Source of the DNA: Blastomussa wellsi
Taxonomy: Eukaryota; Cnidaria; Anthozoa; Scleractinia; Plerogyridae
Direction of reading: 5' to 3'
NCBI GenBank assembly: GCA_947652115.1
Contig: OX393574.1
Span: 11,525,012 to 11,589,011, forward strand
Length of the DNA stretch: 64,000 nt
Shown here: one piece after another, positions 1 through 13,000 of the stretch
Numbering within the stretch: the first letter of the stretch is position 1
Layout: every line of letters starts with the position of its first letter
Translations under genes and position numbers: made by a program
Notes under the pieces: generated by a model
Databases searched by the model: none
What the model was told of the DNA's origin: nothing
Seen by the model: only the letters and a program-made list of their open reading frames with translations

Positions 1-2224
1 AATCCCGTTGAGACCACTGGGAGTTGATGTATAGTTCAACTTTATCTGATTTGGATTCTTGATTTAGAAATGATACCCTTGCTTTGGTTACGGAAGCAGC
101 TTTGGCGCGTTCTTTGTAAACTTGTATAGCTCTCTCCAAAAACTGATCCTATAAAAAAAGATCAAAATTAATGATGGTAATTGACATGGAATTGATCCAT
201 TCCCAGATAGATTGGTCTCTTATAGGAGCTTAATGTATTCAAGTTTCCCAAGAACATGCCCGTCTTAGGGTGCGTTCCTTTGGGGTGATCTGGATCAAGA
301 TCAGTGATCCGGATCACGGTTCATCAAAGGCACCAGCGATTATATCCAAACAACCCTGTTGAGGAAGTAAGTCCAAATTTACACCCTAACAAAGAAATCA
401 ATGTGTGGACATGATAAACCCACGAAAAAAAAAAAAGATTTTTCTTAAACCCTCTAATTTCCACTAATATAAGTTACGGTAAAGTCTGTATATGAGCCTA
501 GTGACCCATCAGGCCAGAGCTTATCCCGGTTTCCATAACATGAAGCAACAGAGAGTATTTCTATACCTCCTGGATGTGGTGCTAATCAATCTGCTTGTCG
601 ATCTGGCCATTGTCAGATAACCGCACAATGCCAACAATAAAACAAAACACTACATTTTTTTACAGCCGAAGCTGATGTGATACTAATGAGCCAGCTGTTG
701 TCTTCTTGGAAACAGGCTTTACTATAATGGTGGATCAAGAATAATTTAATTATCATGAAATAAGTAAGATAAATATTTCGCTCGTCGGTATTAATCCATA
801 TTCATCCCTCGGGCCTACAGCTCTCAACCTCTAAATGTATATGGATTAATACCTCTGTTCTCGGTATTTACGTTGTCAAACAAATAAAGACAATTCAAAT
901 ACAGAACATTGTAGTGATATATGAATATAGGTCAAAGTCCTCTACTACAGTAAAGATTACCGTATACCAAAATACATTATCAGCTGAAATAACATATTAA
1001 GTAATAATAATGTTAATTCACCCTGGGGGGGGGGGGGGGGGAGGACTCCCTTAGGGCTATACAAAGCCATGCTAATGTATAGGGTGTCACAGTATGTCTA
1101 GTGTAACAAACCATATTTGGGCATGCGTGCCCCATGCATTTTGTAGTCTCTCACTGAGCTGAGCACATGGCAATAAAGTAAGCAAATCTTTGTTCATATT
1201 TATGCCCCATTTCTCGTCATAGAGTATGGTTTGTGAACCCTCAGTCCTGAACAGGGTATAATTATGATTTCATTATCAAGTGAGGCTGTCCTAAACACGG
1301 CCTGGAGTCGTCCTAGACAGCAGAGTATGGATTCAAGATGTTCATTGGGTTTTAAGTATATCCAAAATCAGTATTTGTAGCTGATCTTCAGTCAGCATGA
1401 GATTATTTTGACATGCGTCACCCCCCCCCCCCCCCTTCACAACACTCCCAAGGAATATAAAAACTCTTATTCTCTACTTGCACAAATCCCATAATACACC
1501 TCTTTTACCCCCCAAAATTTTGCATAATCATTGTTTGCAATTTCTCCTGGGACATGAAGATGTCGTACGTCCCCAGGTAAATCTAAAACAATGCCTACGC
1601 AATTTTTTTTTTTTTTTTGGGGGGGGGGGGGGTAGAAGCGGTGTATTATGGTATTGTGCAAGTAGAGAATTAATAATCCTGGTATATTAATTATGCATAC
1701 AGTTTTTGTGGGTCTTGTAGTAATCGTAATTGCTGATTGTGTGTAAAGGCAATTTGAAAAACATTGCATGCATAATCAAGACATAGTTCATAAACCTTAT
1801 TCGGTAGTCAAGTCACACGAGAAACACGCGCCGCGCCGAGGAATTTTTATTTTTGTTGAGTTAGAATAAAGAAAAACTAATATATTACGCTACGTTTTTA
1901 AGTCTCTTACAATCCCGGGCTTACTATTCATGACTGCTGTTCGTGTGTGAATGACAGTATGAAAAGCCGCTACATGAATAATCGCAATAAAGTTGACTCG
2001 TAAAGTCACGATCGCATACCGCATAACCCGATCATACGCGGAATTTTGAGATGCTCTTCACCAACCCAAAATGTATAAGATGTCTAGTCAGCTAAGTTTG
2101 CTGGTTTTACTCTTTACGAGTAATCAAAATACAATTAAAAAATATAACAATCAAAGTGATATTAAAGAAATTAATAAAGTTAAAATGCTTGACTGACCTC
2201 TGAATTTGCGCTCCCAGCCGCCAT
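1..2224 (-). CDS. APEH: Acylaminoacyl-peptidase (APEH), upstream tandem copy, 5' part only
   Basis: Two coding exons are visible: exon 1 at 2198..2224 (ATG at 2222-2224, nine codons reading MAAGSANSE, GT donor just below 2198) and exon 2 from 148 down to the window edge. Exon 2 opens in phase 0 after a TATAG acceptor with [16 protein letters not shown] and includes SQWSQRD, the segment matching vertebrate APEH EWTQRDLERMEN. Both exons align without indels to exons 1 and 2 of the complete copy at 4099-25667, with scattered substitutions and no stop, so this part shows no decay. The remaining 23 or so exons would lie to the left of the window. Intron 1 (149..2197) carries a SINE fragment, poly-G and poly-C tracts and a MITE. 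Whether the whole copy is functional cannot be judged here. Confidence 0.85.
489..595 (-). mobile_element. SINE family A, 3' fragment
   Basis: The words CCCATCAGGCC, GAGCTTATCCCGGTTTC and ACAGAGAGTATTTCTA match the distal part of the fuller SINE at 6762..7055 in the same orientation. The tRNA-like head is absent, so this is a fragment. It lies in intron 1 of the partial APEH copy. Confidence 0.7.
1470..1669. mobile_element. MITE with TIR TTCTCTACTTGCACAA and TTA target duplication
   Basis: The ends TTCTCTACTTGCACAA and its reverse complement extend inwards through a roughly 35-bp inverted repeat (including CCATAATACACC) and are flanked by TTA at 1467-1469 and 1670-1672. The paralogous intron at about 25100 reads from the left flank to the right flank without this block, which gives an empty site. 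A 3-bp TWA-type duplication suggests a PIF/Harbinger-type non-autonomous element. The interior holds a long T/G homopolymer pair at 1603-1632. Confidence 0.72.
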
Positions 2225-2281
2225 TCTCGTACCCACAGAAGGAGGTGGGCACTGGGAATGAACAGCGGTTTATCAAAATGC

Positions 2282-2575
2282 CATTCTCGTCCCCAGAAAT
2301 TCCCCAGAGCCGCTTGTCTTCGCCGGCTGGGCCTGTGCACGAGGAACAAGTGGCTCTGGGGACACACGATTTGATTCGCTGAAATCAAACAAAGGGAGTC
2401 CAATAACATCAGTCGTTTCAAAAATGCTAACGATAAAGGATTTTAAAACGGCTGTTGTGATTGGACTCCCTTTGTTTGATTTCAGCGAATCAAAACGTGT
2501 GTCCCCAGAGCCACTTGTTTCTCGTGCACAGGCCCAGCCAGCTAAGAGGGACAAGCGGCTCTGGGGACGAGAATG
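2282..2575. mobile_element. Palindromic MITE, TIR CATTCTCGTCCCCAG, 9-bp TSD TCAAAATGC
   Basis: The element starts CATTCTCGTCCCCAG and ends CTGGGGACGAGAATG. The arms stay complementary for more than 100 bp (for example GATTGGACTCCC/GGGAGTCCAAT and GCTCTGGGGAC), so it can fold back on itself. A perfect 9-bp duplication, TCAAAATGC, flanks it (2273-2281 and 2576-2584). The duplicate promoter at about 25717 carries TCAAAATGC once, uninterrupted. A relative with the same ends and its own 9-bp duplication is at 36289..36503. A 9-bp duplication is typical of Mutator-like elements, but the family is not certain. Confidence 0.9.
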
Positions 2576-2599
2576 TCAAAATGCGGGCTCAACATTATA

Positions 2600-4098
2600 T
2601 TACACCACAGGCAGCCCATACAAGCAGTGCGTCTTTGTTTGTTCAAAATATAAAGAAATGTATGGGAACAGTGAAAGCGTCCTACTATCGCAAACTTATT
2701 TCGAGTAATGTTTATTTTTTGGTTGAAATAAACGTGAACTTACCTCAGGTATTGCATTTTATCGTTCTTCGGCCCAAAATGGTGCATTTGAGCGATTTGG
2801 AGGGTTTTGCAAAAGAAAGCTCGTTTGCCCAGGCTCGATTGCGACTCCAGGCCTATTACTAATACTCCTCTAGTAGCGTTGCCAATAAAAAGGTAGGATT
2901 TGCATTAGTCCACTCGTTGGTGATACGAATGTGCAATCAGGGCCGTACATAGCGGGGGTGGGGGGATTTCAGAGCTGTTATTGTCCTTGCATTAAGTACT
3001 GGTCCTGATGAATATTGGCCAATACATTTGGACCTTTTGCCGCAGTGCCAGGAATCAATTTCGTTAGTTATAACTTAGAGTGACGTCTGGTACGAGCATT
3101 TCTTTATCAAGAGATCTGGCAATGACAAGTCAAATAGTTTTATTCTTCCGGTCGTTGCATAGTCTCCTGCATCCAAACGTTAGATGAAAACGAGGTTAGG
3201 AAGTAAATGACCCCTGTGTTAATCATAACTATAACAAAATTCTCGAATCTGATTGGTTCTTAGCACCCCCTATTTTTGACCAAATTGGAGCACGCGCGGC
3301 TAAAGTGTCCAATTACAAGGTTTGTGTGCTGCGCATGCGTGCGCTCATTCTTTGGTTCCTTCATGCGACTGAAACCCCTTGACATTCCTTGAACTTTCTT
3401 TATTAAACATCGCTTTTTTATCAGTGATAATAAATCGTCAACAGGTTTTGCTTTGCGGAAGTTTTTCTCAAACTTTGTCATAGTTATGATAAACTTGTAA
3501 CAGGCGTTCGCGTCGTCCAATTGTCTGTAATCATCTCCTGATTACTGAAATTGGACTCCCGCGATTTTGTTAATCACTTGTATAATTACAGAACGAAATG
3601 GACTCCACTAAGTCCTATTACAATTACTTATCAGAAAGGGGAATCTAAATGAGCTTTTAAAGCTATACAAAAAGCTATACGATGGTTTGCTTAAACTTGG
3701 ATAGACTTATTTTAATATTTATTCATTCATTTGTTTACAATGCATAAAATAGAGATTTGAAAATTGAGTCATTTTGTGATTAACGATCGAGCTCCTTATC
3801 AAAGCTGCTTCGCGCGCTCAATATTTTCCCCGATGAAGGAACGTCTGAGCCTCGACTCGAGACATTCCTCACTGATGACGTAGCTCTACAGCAATCCGTG
3901 TGATGTCTCTGATTGGCTGGCGAGCAACAGCCAATCACAGCCATTACCGGGCTCTCTGGGGGCTACGTCATCAGTCAGACAAAAATTGAGCGCGCGAAGG
4001 GGCGAAAAATTGGGACGAGGCTCGCACCAGGTCTTCTCGATGTTTCTGGTTTGTTTTTTTTGCCACTCGATCACGCCACAACTCTTTCTTTACTTAAA
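2600..4098. other. Spacer downstream of APEH copy 2; repeats only
   Basis: No coding exon was recognised. A dispersed repeat unit at about 3543..3633 (GATTTTGTTAATCAC ... AAGTCCTATTAC) recurs at about 51335..51413. A fold-back block at about 3837..4020 has the opposed words CTGATGACGTAG and CTACGTCATCAG around GATTGGCTG/CAGCCAATC. It ends about 80 bp before the APEH stop codon and so lies in the likely 3' UTR or just beyond it. Confidence 0.5.
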
Positions 4099-7000
4099 TT
4101 ATTTCTGTAAATGATCATGGAACCATCTTGCAACATTGACGAACGCATCACTCTCCGCTTCCACTTTGGAGATTGGATGGTTGTTATCGGGATAGGACAA
4201 CAATCTGAAAATAATCAAAACAATACTTGTTATATCTCTTGAGCTAACACAACCTATCGAAATTTGTTGGCAAGTCTATTGTCAGGGTCGAATATCCCTT
4301 TTGCTAGTTTCTAGGCCTCGGTTTTCAACGCGGTCAACACGTTTCGGGTCACGTGGTCTGATTCGTATCCGCCGAACGAGTAGTGACGTCATACAATACC
4401 GTGAACGCCTAGAAAAAAAGCCGCACATGAACTGGGCAAGTACATCCGTACCTTGTTTCAGTTCCTTGCGCCTTTAAAGTTCTGTAAAAGCTCTTTCCTT
4501 GACTTGGAGGAACGCGAAGATCTTCTTCTCCAAGCAGTATCAGCGTGGGTGTCTTAACCTGTAGGTAGTGGCAAATTTACTTGAAAACGGGATCTCTCGT
4601 ACACAGGTTTAAAGTGCACCTAACCCCAAAATATTTTTTCGTTAAAATAAACCTTTGCACCAGTTCAAAACGCATTGCACCTTGCTAAATCCTGACTTTT
4701 CATAATATTTAAAAGTTACCTAGCATCAGTTGTTGCACGACCGAGTCAGAAGGGGCATGGGCCTATTCCTTGGCTGGCATCATAAACTGATTTCCATGCA
4801 TGTTTACAAAGACTTAATGCGATGCAAATCAGTTTGTGACGTCAACGCAGGAATAGACGCACGCCCCTCCTGACTTGGTCGTGCAACAACTGATGCTCGG
4901 TTTTTCGTAACTTTTAAATGCTGTAAAAAGGCAGTATTTGGTAAAAAAGGAGAAACGAAAAGTGTAACACGTTTCGAACTGGTGAAAAGGTTATTGTAAA
5001 GAAAAAATGTTTTGGGGTTGGGTGCACTTTAAAGAATAGACTTCACAAACATTTTGTGCCTTATAGGGGCTCTGTCACAAGTATCTCTTAGCTTGTTTAG
5101 TAAAGCGGCACGGAATTTTCGACTATAAGGTATTTCGCTCGCAAGCGAAACGCTTTTAGACCATCAGGATATTAAACTGGTGAAGGAAGAGGACAACCGG
5201 GATTAGTTGTTAGCCATTTTTCCAAGAAGCAAGGAAAGAACTTCAAAAAGTCAGGCTTACTTTGTCAAGTTGGGGCCTGAAGCTCCTGTTAGTATTGCAA
5301 TGATCTTACTCCATTTACAACTTCAGTACACTGGGATAGAGATTTTTCTTAACAAAACTGGACCACTATTGGGAGATTTTCACTGGTCCAAATACGTGTT
5401 CAGTCTCTTAAATGTATGAAGGGTGTTCGTACTGGGTGACAGGTCTCTGCGACAGCTCGCTCCTTGTGTACTGTGTTCAAAACAAATTCTGGTTTGAATT
5501 CGTGAGAGTGATCGTAGCGACAAAATTCTACCGCAGCGACAGAAAATTCACCATGCTACACCCGGCGAAGTGTTGCAGGTAATTGTACGCTTCTGGCGAA
5601 GCGTGTACCAGACTTTATTTGGATAGATAGGTACTTGATTAGAAGCAGAATTCACAAAGCTAACTCTTATTTAAAGTGAACAAATTTCCTCGGAACTGCG
5701 TAACAAAACGTATACATACATATGGTCTAAATTAAGCAGAAATTACACACAGCTAGTCAACAAGAACTTCAAAACTCTTTTTCGGTGGCTTGCCTTTTTC
5801 ACATGGCTGACTGGAGAAATTTGCAGCATTTTGGCGAATAATTCTGGAGTCGGTACAATGTCATGCCGAAACTCTCCTCCTGTTTCGAAGTAGCACCTGA
5901 AGAAAAAAAAACAATAAACACAAAAATAATATAATTGACCTTTGATAAAACCAACAAGTTTCCTCACAACATTTTCCTGTGACCTCAACAAAAACCAAAA
6001 CAGTGTACAAATATCGCCGGACTCACCAGTCTGGGCAATCCGATATAGCCGACATAACTACAAATAGAGAAAATGGAAGTATTAACTAAACAGACAGATA
6101 GAAAATTGTATAATTATATGATCGAAAGTCAAAAAAACCTTTCGAGTCACTTCGTACTTTAACAACATTTCGCGTTACAGTTTGCGAATACTCAATTTCC
6201 TGATCTGCGTAAATCTTTTTCAATCTAAACCATGCGTGTTCCTTTCTGGCTTGAATTCACTTAAATATTCTGTGTTTTTCTTTTAACACTTTCAATCGAT
6301 TTGACGTTTAGTCCAATGTAAAGTGCACTTAACTCCAAAATATTTTTTCCGTTAAAATAAACCTTTGCACCTGTCTTTTCTCCTTTTTACTAAATGCCGA
6401 CTATTTATAGCATTGAAAAGTTACGAAAAACTGTATGTTATTTGTTTCACGACCGAGTCAGAAGGGGCGTGGGTCTATTCCTGGGTAGACGTCACAAACT
6501 GATTGCCATGCATGTTTACAAGGACTTGATGCGATGCAAATCAGTTTGTGACGTAAGCCAGGAATAGACCCGCGTCCCTTCTGACTCGGTCGTGCAAAAC
6601 TGATGCTCGGGTTTTCGTAACTTTTAAATGCTATAAAAAGTCAGCATTTGGTAAAAAGGAGAAACGAAAGGTGTAACGCGTTTCGAACTGGTGCAAAGGT
6701 TTAATGTATATAGTATAACTTACGGGCCACAACCGTCAATGGATGTCAAAGGATATGATAAGGTAAGTCTGCAGTCGGGCCTAGTGGCCCATCAGGCCGG
6801 AGCTTATCCCGGTTTCTGTAGCATGAAGCGACAGAGAGTATTTCTACTCCCCCCTGGATGGGATGCTAGTCCATCGCAGGGTTACCCCCCAGCAGTAAAT
6901 TCGCCGGTACCCATTTATACACCTGGGTGAAGAGAGGCACTGTGAGAGTAAAGTGTCTTGCCCAAGAACACAACGCAGTGGCCCGGCCAGGACTCGAACC

Positions 7001-10000
7001 CGGACCGTCCGATCCAGAGTCCAGCGCACTAACCATTAGGCCACTGCGCCTCCCACAAAAGAAAATATGATAAGGGGAATGAAAAAAAAAAATTCTTACC
7101 AGCTACGTTTAATGCAGGATTTCGCATGGCAGCAGCTCTGTAGAACTCCTGGTTTACAACAGATAAAAATCCAGGGTGCCATAACATTTACATGTTACTA
7201 TACATTCCAGTTAGCATATCAAAAGTCTTACTTCGCATCATTATCTTTGGAACGTTTTGACTTCTGCTAATGACCTTTTGTATTTCATTTCCGTTTAAAT
7301 TTTGTATGTTTTGAACCTTTTCCTTCTTGAAAGCCAAGATCAGTTTTGAAACGTCTACGCATGAAACTTCCACCCGGATAACTTGTGTAAATGGTAGCAA
7401 TTTCAGCCTATAATATAACATCGCGGTAATAAAGTTATTTAGGTCCACAATGTACAAGACAAATCTTGGCTCGTGATAGACCCCATGTTTAAATGGCTGC
7501 AAGTTTGAAATTTGCATTTATTGTATTTATTTAAATCAGTCTCTCTAGCCTCGTTCTAGAGCAAGAAAGACAAAAAAATTTTTGCTCTGAAACGAGGTTA
7601 ATGAGGCTTTTTTTAAATACATACAAAACAATTATAAATTGGGAGCCATTTATGCGAAGGGTCTATAAGGGGCAGTTGGAAAATTTTTTTGTAGGGGCGT
7701 CATCAAACCCAAAACAAATTATTAGAAATTAAGAAATCTCTTACCGGATATTGGCCGATAAGGTGTGCGGTCAAAAATCCCCCGTGGGATCCGCCCATAA
7801 CAAAAACATTTGAAGGATCCAACTCGTTGCTTTCAAGGACCTTGGTAGCAGCACGCTAAGAAGAGAACGAGACGATGTTTTTGTTTGAAAGAATTACATA
7901 CACTGAAGAATAGTAGAGTTTCGAGTTAACCAAGACCGCTGAATAAAACGACTAAAGACGCGTCTATACAGGGTTAGTCTCGACCTGAAGTAAAATATTC
8001 GCAAATACCAGTGAAAACAAGAGACATTAAAAACTTTGTGCATTGTCTTACGCTTTAGTGCTTTTCTGCTTGTATTTGTGAATATTTTTCATCGGATTGA
8101 GGCTAACACTACAACTGAGTATTTAGTCTTTTTGTTCAGCGGTCTTGGCTAACTCGAAACTGGACTACTGGTGGAATATTTCAACCGACCTGAACATCTT
8201 GTACATCTTGTGTTCCGACGTTTCCGGGAAGGGAGTGAAGAGGTGTCTGGCCAAATCCCACGGAACCCCTGAAGTTTACTAAAAGAATATGACACGTTTA
8301 ATTGTTCAGCTCCCACGGTAGCCACACACGGACAACAGGCCATTTCCGATTTCCCCTTCCCTCTCTTTCAAAGCTTGCTTTGCATGAGAATGAAGACGCA
8401 GGTAAAACACATTTTCATATGAATGCTTTCGCACTTAGACTCGTTTTGACGATGAGGCAAAAGAGAACTTGGAAATGGCCTATTAGGGACAATATATCTC
8501 GGGAGTGAGGTGGGAGGGGAGAGGGGGGGTTTGGGTGGGGTGTGGGCAGGGACGCGGGGATATAGTGGTGAGAGTAATGTGAGAGTAGGGTGGTGAGAGT
8601 AATGTGAAACAGTCTTACAGGAAAGAATTGCCTATATCCTAGTATGTACTTACCACCGAGGATTGAAAAACCAAGTTCACAAAGGAAAGCATTGTAGAGA
8701 AAGAAATCTGATGTGAAAGCTGCGTGAGGCCCTCCGTGCGGAAAAACTATCAATGGCGGCTTGGTATTGTCTTTCAATACGGGCTTCATGAAAATGGCTT
8801 CATACTCATCTTTGAAATCTGCAGGGTGCATGAAGAATAAAAAGTCGATGAGAAATTATCGATAGCGGCACAGAGGATGGAACGTTTAACCGGGGAAAAC
8901 GTGTCTCAGACTTTCACTGTGTTGTGTCACGCAAGGAGACCTTTTATGCCAGCTGCTGAGAAGTGCCGTTTCGCGTTTTCACGTTAAGGTTATGTCACGC
9001 GATGCGCCCCATCACGCAACTACGTCACACCAAAACTGCATCACGCGCCGAGGTGCTACATCACGCAAGTGCTCTATCTCACAATCCGCAAGACACGCAA
9101 ATGTTTAGAGTAACACGGTCGATTCGTTTACAATATGAAGAATAAACAGGAGGCCCTAAATTGTTGTGGTCTCCGACCGCTCAACGGTTATCTCAGTTGG
9201 TAGACCACCGAACTGCCGTGCGGGAGGTCGCGGGTTCAAGCCTCGGCCGGACCAACACTCAGGGTCTTTAAATAACTGAGGAGAACGTGCGGCCTTTTAA
9301 AACCTGCAAATGGTTAGACGTTCAAGTCTTCTCGGACAAGGACTATAAACCGCAGGCCCCGTCTCCTGTACCTTCAGTGTTACATGGCTAGCAGGGGAGG
9401 TTCAAGAACCCACACACCTCTCGTGAAGTGTTCTGTATTTCATGGGTTGGTGCTTTAATAAAGGGTGTACAAGCCTGTTTGAGCCTTTCTTCCTTGGAAT
9501 GATCTGTCCAGAAAAATGCTTAAAGTAATAATTACAGGAATGTTGTGGAGAGATTTGTTTTTCTTTTTATTAGTATATTTTTTAAAAAGTCCGTTACTAA
9601 GAATGAAAAAAAAAAGTACATGAACACTTCTTCGATTAAGGCTTACCCGAATCTTCGCTGGGTGCAAACGTCATCACCTCCCACTTGATTTCGTTTTCAA
9701 GGTTCTGTCCTGGCGACTGAGCTAAGAAATAAAAATAAAATGATAGCATAACCGACAACCAGTTAAGCAATACATTTGCAGTTTACAAAAACAGAAGCTT
9801 TAACGAATTTCAGTTTACGATTCAAGATAGATGTTTCATCGATTTAAATTTAACGATGAATGCAAAAAGAGGAAAGTCAAATTTCAGTGACTGTACTAAA
9901 CGCACTCGAGGGTGACCAAATCAGAAATGGCTCGTCACTTTCAAAACTTGACAGCCATTTACGGCCTCATATATTCTACACTTGGACCTAGCTAAAGGTC

Positions 10001-13000
10001 GAAATATCCCTCGCAAAATAACCTCAAAAGAACGTAATTTTGTAAGTTGCCACCTCCGTTACGCAATAGGTTGACATTTTATTTGTATTTGTCTGCGCAA
10101 AGACAGTGGTCAATAGTTTAATTTATTTATTTATCTTCTCTTTTTTATAACGAGTTTTAGGGTAGGTTTTTGTTTTCTGCCAAGAACTAGAAACTAAGAT
10201 GACAGAATTATTACAGAGCGTTTTCACGTGACGTCATCAAATTCTAAAATCCAAAACCAAAGAGCCACAAAATTGTTTATACTCATCAGGAATAAGAGGT
10301 GCTAAATTTATATACGTGTACAATTTTTCAGCTAAACATGGCTCTTCGTTTGAAAACCAGCGCAGTTTGAATTTCAGAGTTATGGCGGTGCGTGACATAC
10401 AGTTACGATCATGTATGTCGAAAAACACATACTTATCTCGTGAGATTTAGCCATTTGATAAGTTTAAGTAATAGGAAAAGTGTTTATACGAATATTTGTT
10501 TGTTCAGAACAGGTAACCAGTGGCCTAGATAACCAAAGTAAACTCCAGATGCTTACACTATTTCCGGCCGTCATGTTGGTGTTCCACTGAGGTACACCAA
10601 TATGGCGACTCCATACTGGGCTCTGTAAATTTTTGCGAAACATTTCGATGAATACCTGAAGTTTGAAATAACGCACACGCCTGAAACTTGGAGAAGTGTT
10701 TTCTTTATTTATATTCTATAATGTCGTAGTTTCTTGACTCTATCCACTGAATGGTTTTCGGTTTATTTTTTGTGGTCACGTGAGTGAAAACGCTCTATAA
10801 TTTGTATTGTAAATAGCAGAAAATAGTTTTCTTTTGTTCTCGTACACGCGCATTATCACACCCAATGTTCTAACATGAAGCGGCATGTTTTGTTACTCCT
10901 TCGAATTCTTTTTAAACCATCCATTTTAGGACTAATTCTAAGCTTTGTAATGCATATTCTGTAGATTATATTTTGCATTTTATTTTTAATAGTCTGCATC
11001 ATAGCATCCGTTTTCCGACTCATGAGTGTTTCACGTCGCCTCCTTCTATGGCTTTTCAATCAACTCTCCCTAAAATGGACTACACAGGGACTAGAGATAT
11101 CTGGATCACAAATAGTTTAGATACAGTAAAATTCAATACCCTACCACTTCAAAGGTCATGAAGATTCGCGTAGCCAAAAAGCTACAATTTTATAAGGTGC
11201 AGCTTTGAGTGGAAAGGTATTCTGCAGTTTCTCCAAAATGACAAAAAGAAACAGATTGTCACCACCTCTCTGTATCTCCTATTTTCATTGGTCCGCTGTA
11301 AGCACTACCTCCATTGTTTTTTAGGCCTAGGGGCAATGTTGTGACGTGGTATCTGTTGTTGCATGACATCTTGTTTCAGAACCGATGACATGTCTCATCC
11401 GAGATGTAGTGGGCGATCCAAAGAAAACGGCGCGCAGGGATCAGTTTTCCATCTTACAGAGTAGTGTAATGCCTATTGCACTCTGCTATTGTATTAAAGG
11501 GAAACAGTCAGTTGGTGCTCATGCGCATTAGATACCATTTCATAGCTAATTTGCCTATCACATTTTATCGCAATCCATACTGTTTTAACTAAATGCAATA
11601 AAATAATATCATAGGATCAGCAAAAGCCCACTCAAAAACAGGTCTTCAATAAACAATAGAAAATTGATTGAAACTCTGGGAAGATTAAAGCGGATTTCTA
11701 GATATACTCGAGGTGAACGTTTTTCAAAGTGATAAAACTGGTGTCCAGATCAGCGCGGTCAGTCGAGACATTCGCTTCAATCTTTCCAGAGTTTCACTCC
11801 ATTTTCAATCGTTTGATGAAATAATTTTTAGCGGGCTTTTGCTCATCGTAGATATTATTTCATTGTATGTAGTTAAAACAGTAAGGATTGCGATAAAATG
11901 TGATATGCAAATTAGCTATGAAATGGTATCTAATGCGGATATACACCAACTGACTGTGTTCCTTTCAAAACATGATCTCAAACACGGTTTAACAGTACCT
12001 ATCTGCGTCCAGGACAAGCCAGATTCTGGGATCAAAGCTGGTAGAGCTGCTATCATCTGAAAAGGAAAATACACTTTTCTTCCAAGGTGTTCTGCGTACG
12101 AATGCCAAGCAAACGCATTTATCTTCGTTTTTAAGTTTGGTGTGCCTTTTGATACCACAGGCCAACGTGTTTACTAAATCAATCGGAAGAACGAGTAAAA
12201 CTCGAAGAGTTTCCGACTAATTTAAACCAATCAAAAACTAGAGCGGGTACTCGTGAAGACACCGAAAGTAAACGCGCGAGCAAACACGTCATGTTGCTTA
12301 GCAACTTCAGGCACGAACACCGTGGGCCCAGTCCCGCCTTTGAGGCGGGATTTTGTCATCAACTGGCGCTTGCTCGCCCGACCATAGTTTGTACTAACTA
12401 TAGCCCGACTGAAATTAGTTTTCCCCTCAATTTTTTATTCATCCTCAGGCCCCTTCCGTAACTGAATACCTTCGCGCGCTCAGTTGCTTCTCCGCTCGAA
12501 AGCGCCTTCTGAGATTCAACACGAAAAAATTCCATATTGATGATGTAGAATCGTGCAGTGTCACCGGTTGGTATTTCTTAAAATTCAGACACGCCTTGAA
12601 TATGAATATTAGTATGAACAAGTTGACAAAATCCATAAAAGGCATAAAATTCTCAAATAGAAAATAAACATGTTAAACAAACACGAAAAAAATGTGAGTA
12701 GCCGCTACATACATGTAATCTATAACACAATCACATTCGATGTGCAAAACTTGTCAAGGGGCCCTCTTCGAATTTAGCCCTACAGGGTTTGTTGAGAGTT
12801 CTGCCCAAGTTTGTTTTAGTTATAGGACTATGATTTTCGTATGTTAAAGAAGAGCAAATGAAATTGATTGATCGATTGGTAGTCACGTGAACGTGGGATA
12901 TGACATTTAAGCAACCACCAATCACAGGCGCTACACGGAACTCACTAACGTTACGTCATCAAAATGGAATTATCCAGCTTCAAAAGCAAATATCTCATTC

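Larger units (their letters stand above)
1..2600. repeat. Segmental duplicate, copy 1 (partner 24463..25738)
   Basis: From the window start to about 2600 the sequence is recognisably the same as 24463 to about 25738: APEH exon 2, intron 1, exon 1 and the promoter. Identity ends abruptly just after the shared words GGGCTCAACATTA. Beyond that, copy 2 enters the UBE2N leader while copy 1 enters unrelated sequence. Copy 1 is longer because it carries insertions (at least 1470..1669 and 2282..2575, plus extra sequence around 275-1150). The simplest reading is a tandem duplication of the whole APEH gene with its right breakpoint in the divergent promoter, so UBE2N was not duplicated. Confidence 0.88.

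Noticed and set aside
2107..2862. Overlapping 94-133 codon frames around 2.1-2.9 kb
   Set aside because: They run through the arms of the palindromic MITE and the APEH promoter; mirrored peptides on both strands show they follow the inverted repeat.
9170..9260. Genuine tRNA gene
   Set aside because: A and B boxes are present but the cloverleaf is imperfect and is joined to a shared SINE body; another copy of the same family lies at 44150-44445.
12301..12360. GTCCCGCCTTTGAGGCGGGAT hairpin as a terminator
   Set aside because: Rho-independent terminators are not relevant in this eukaryotic context; it lies inside an APEH intron.
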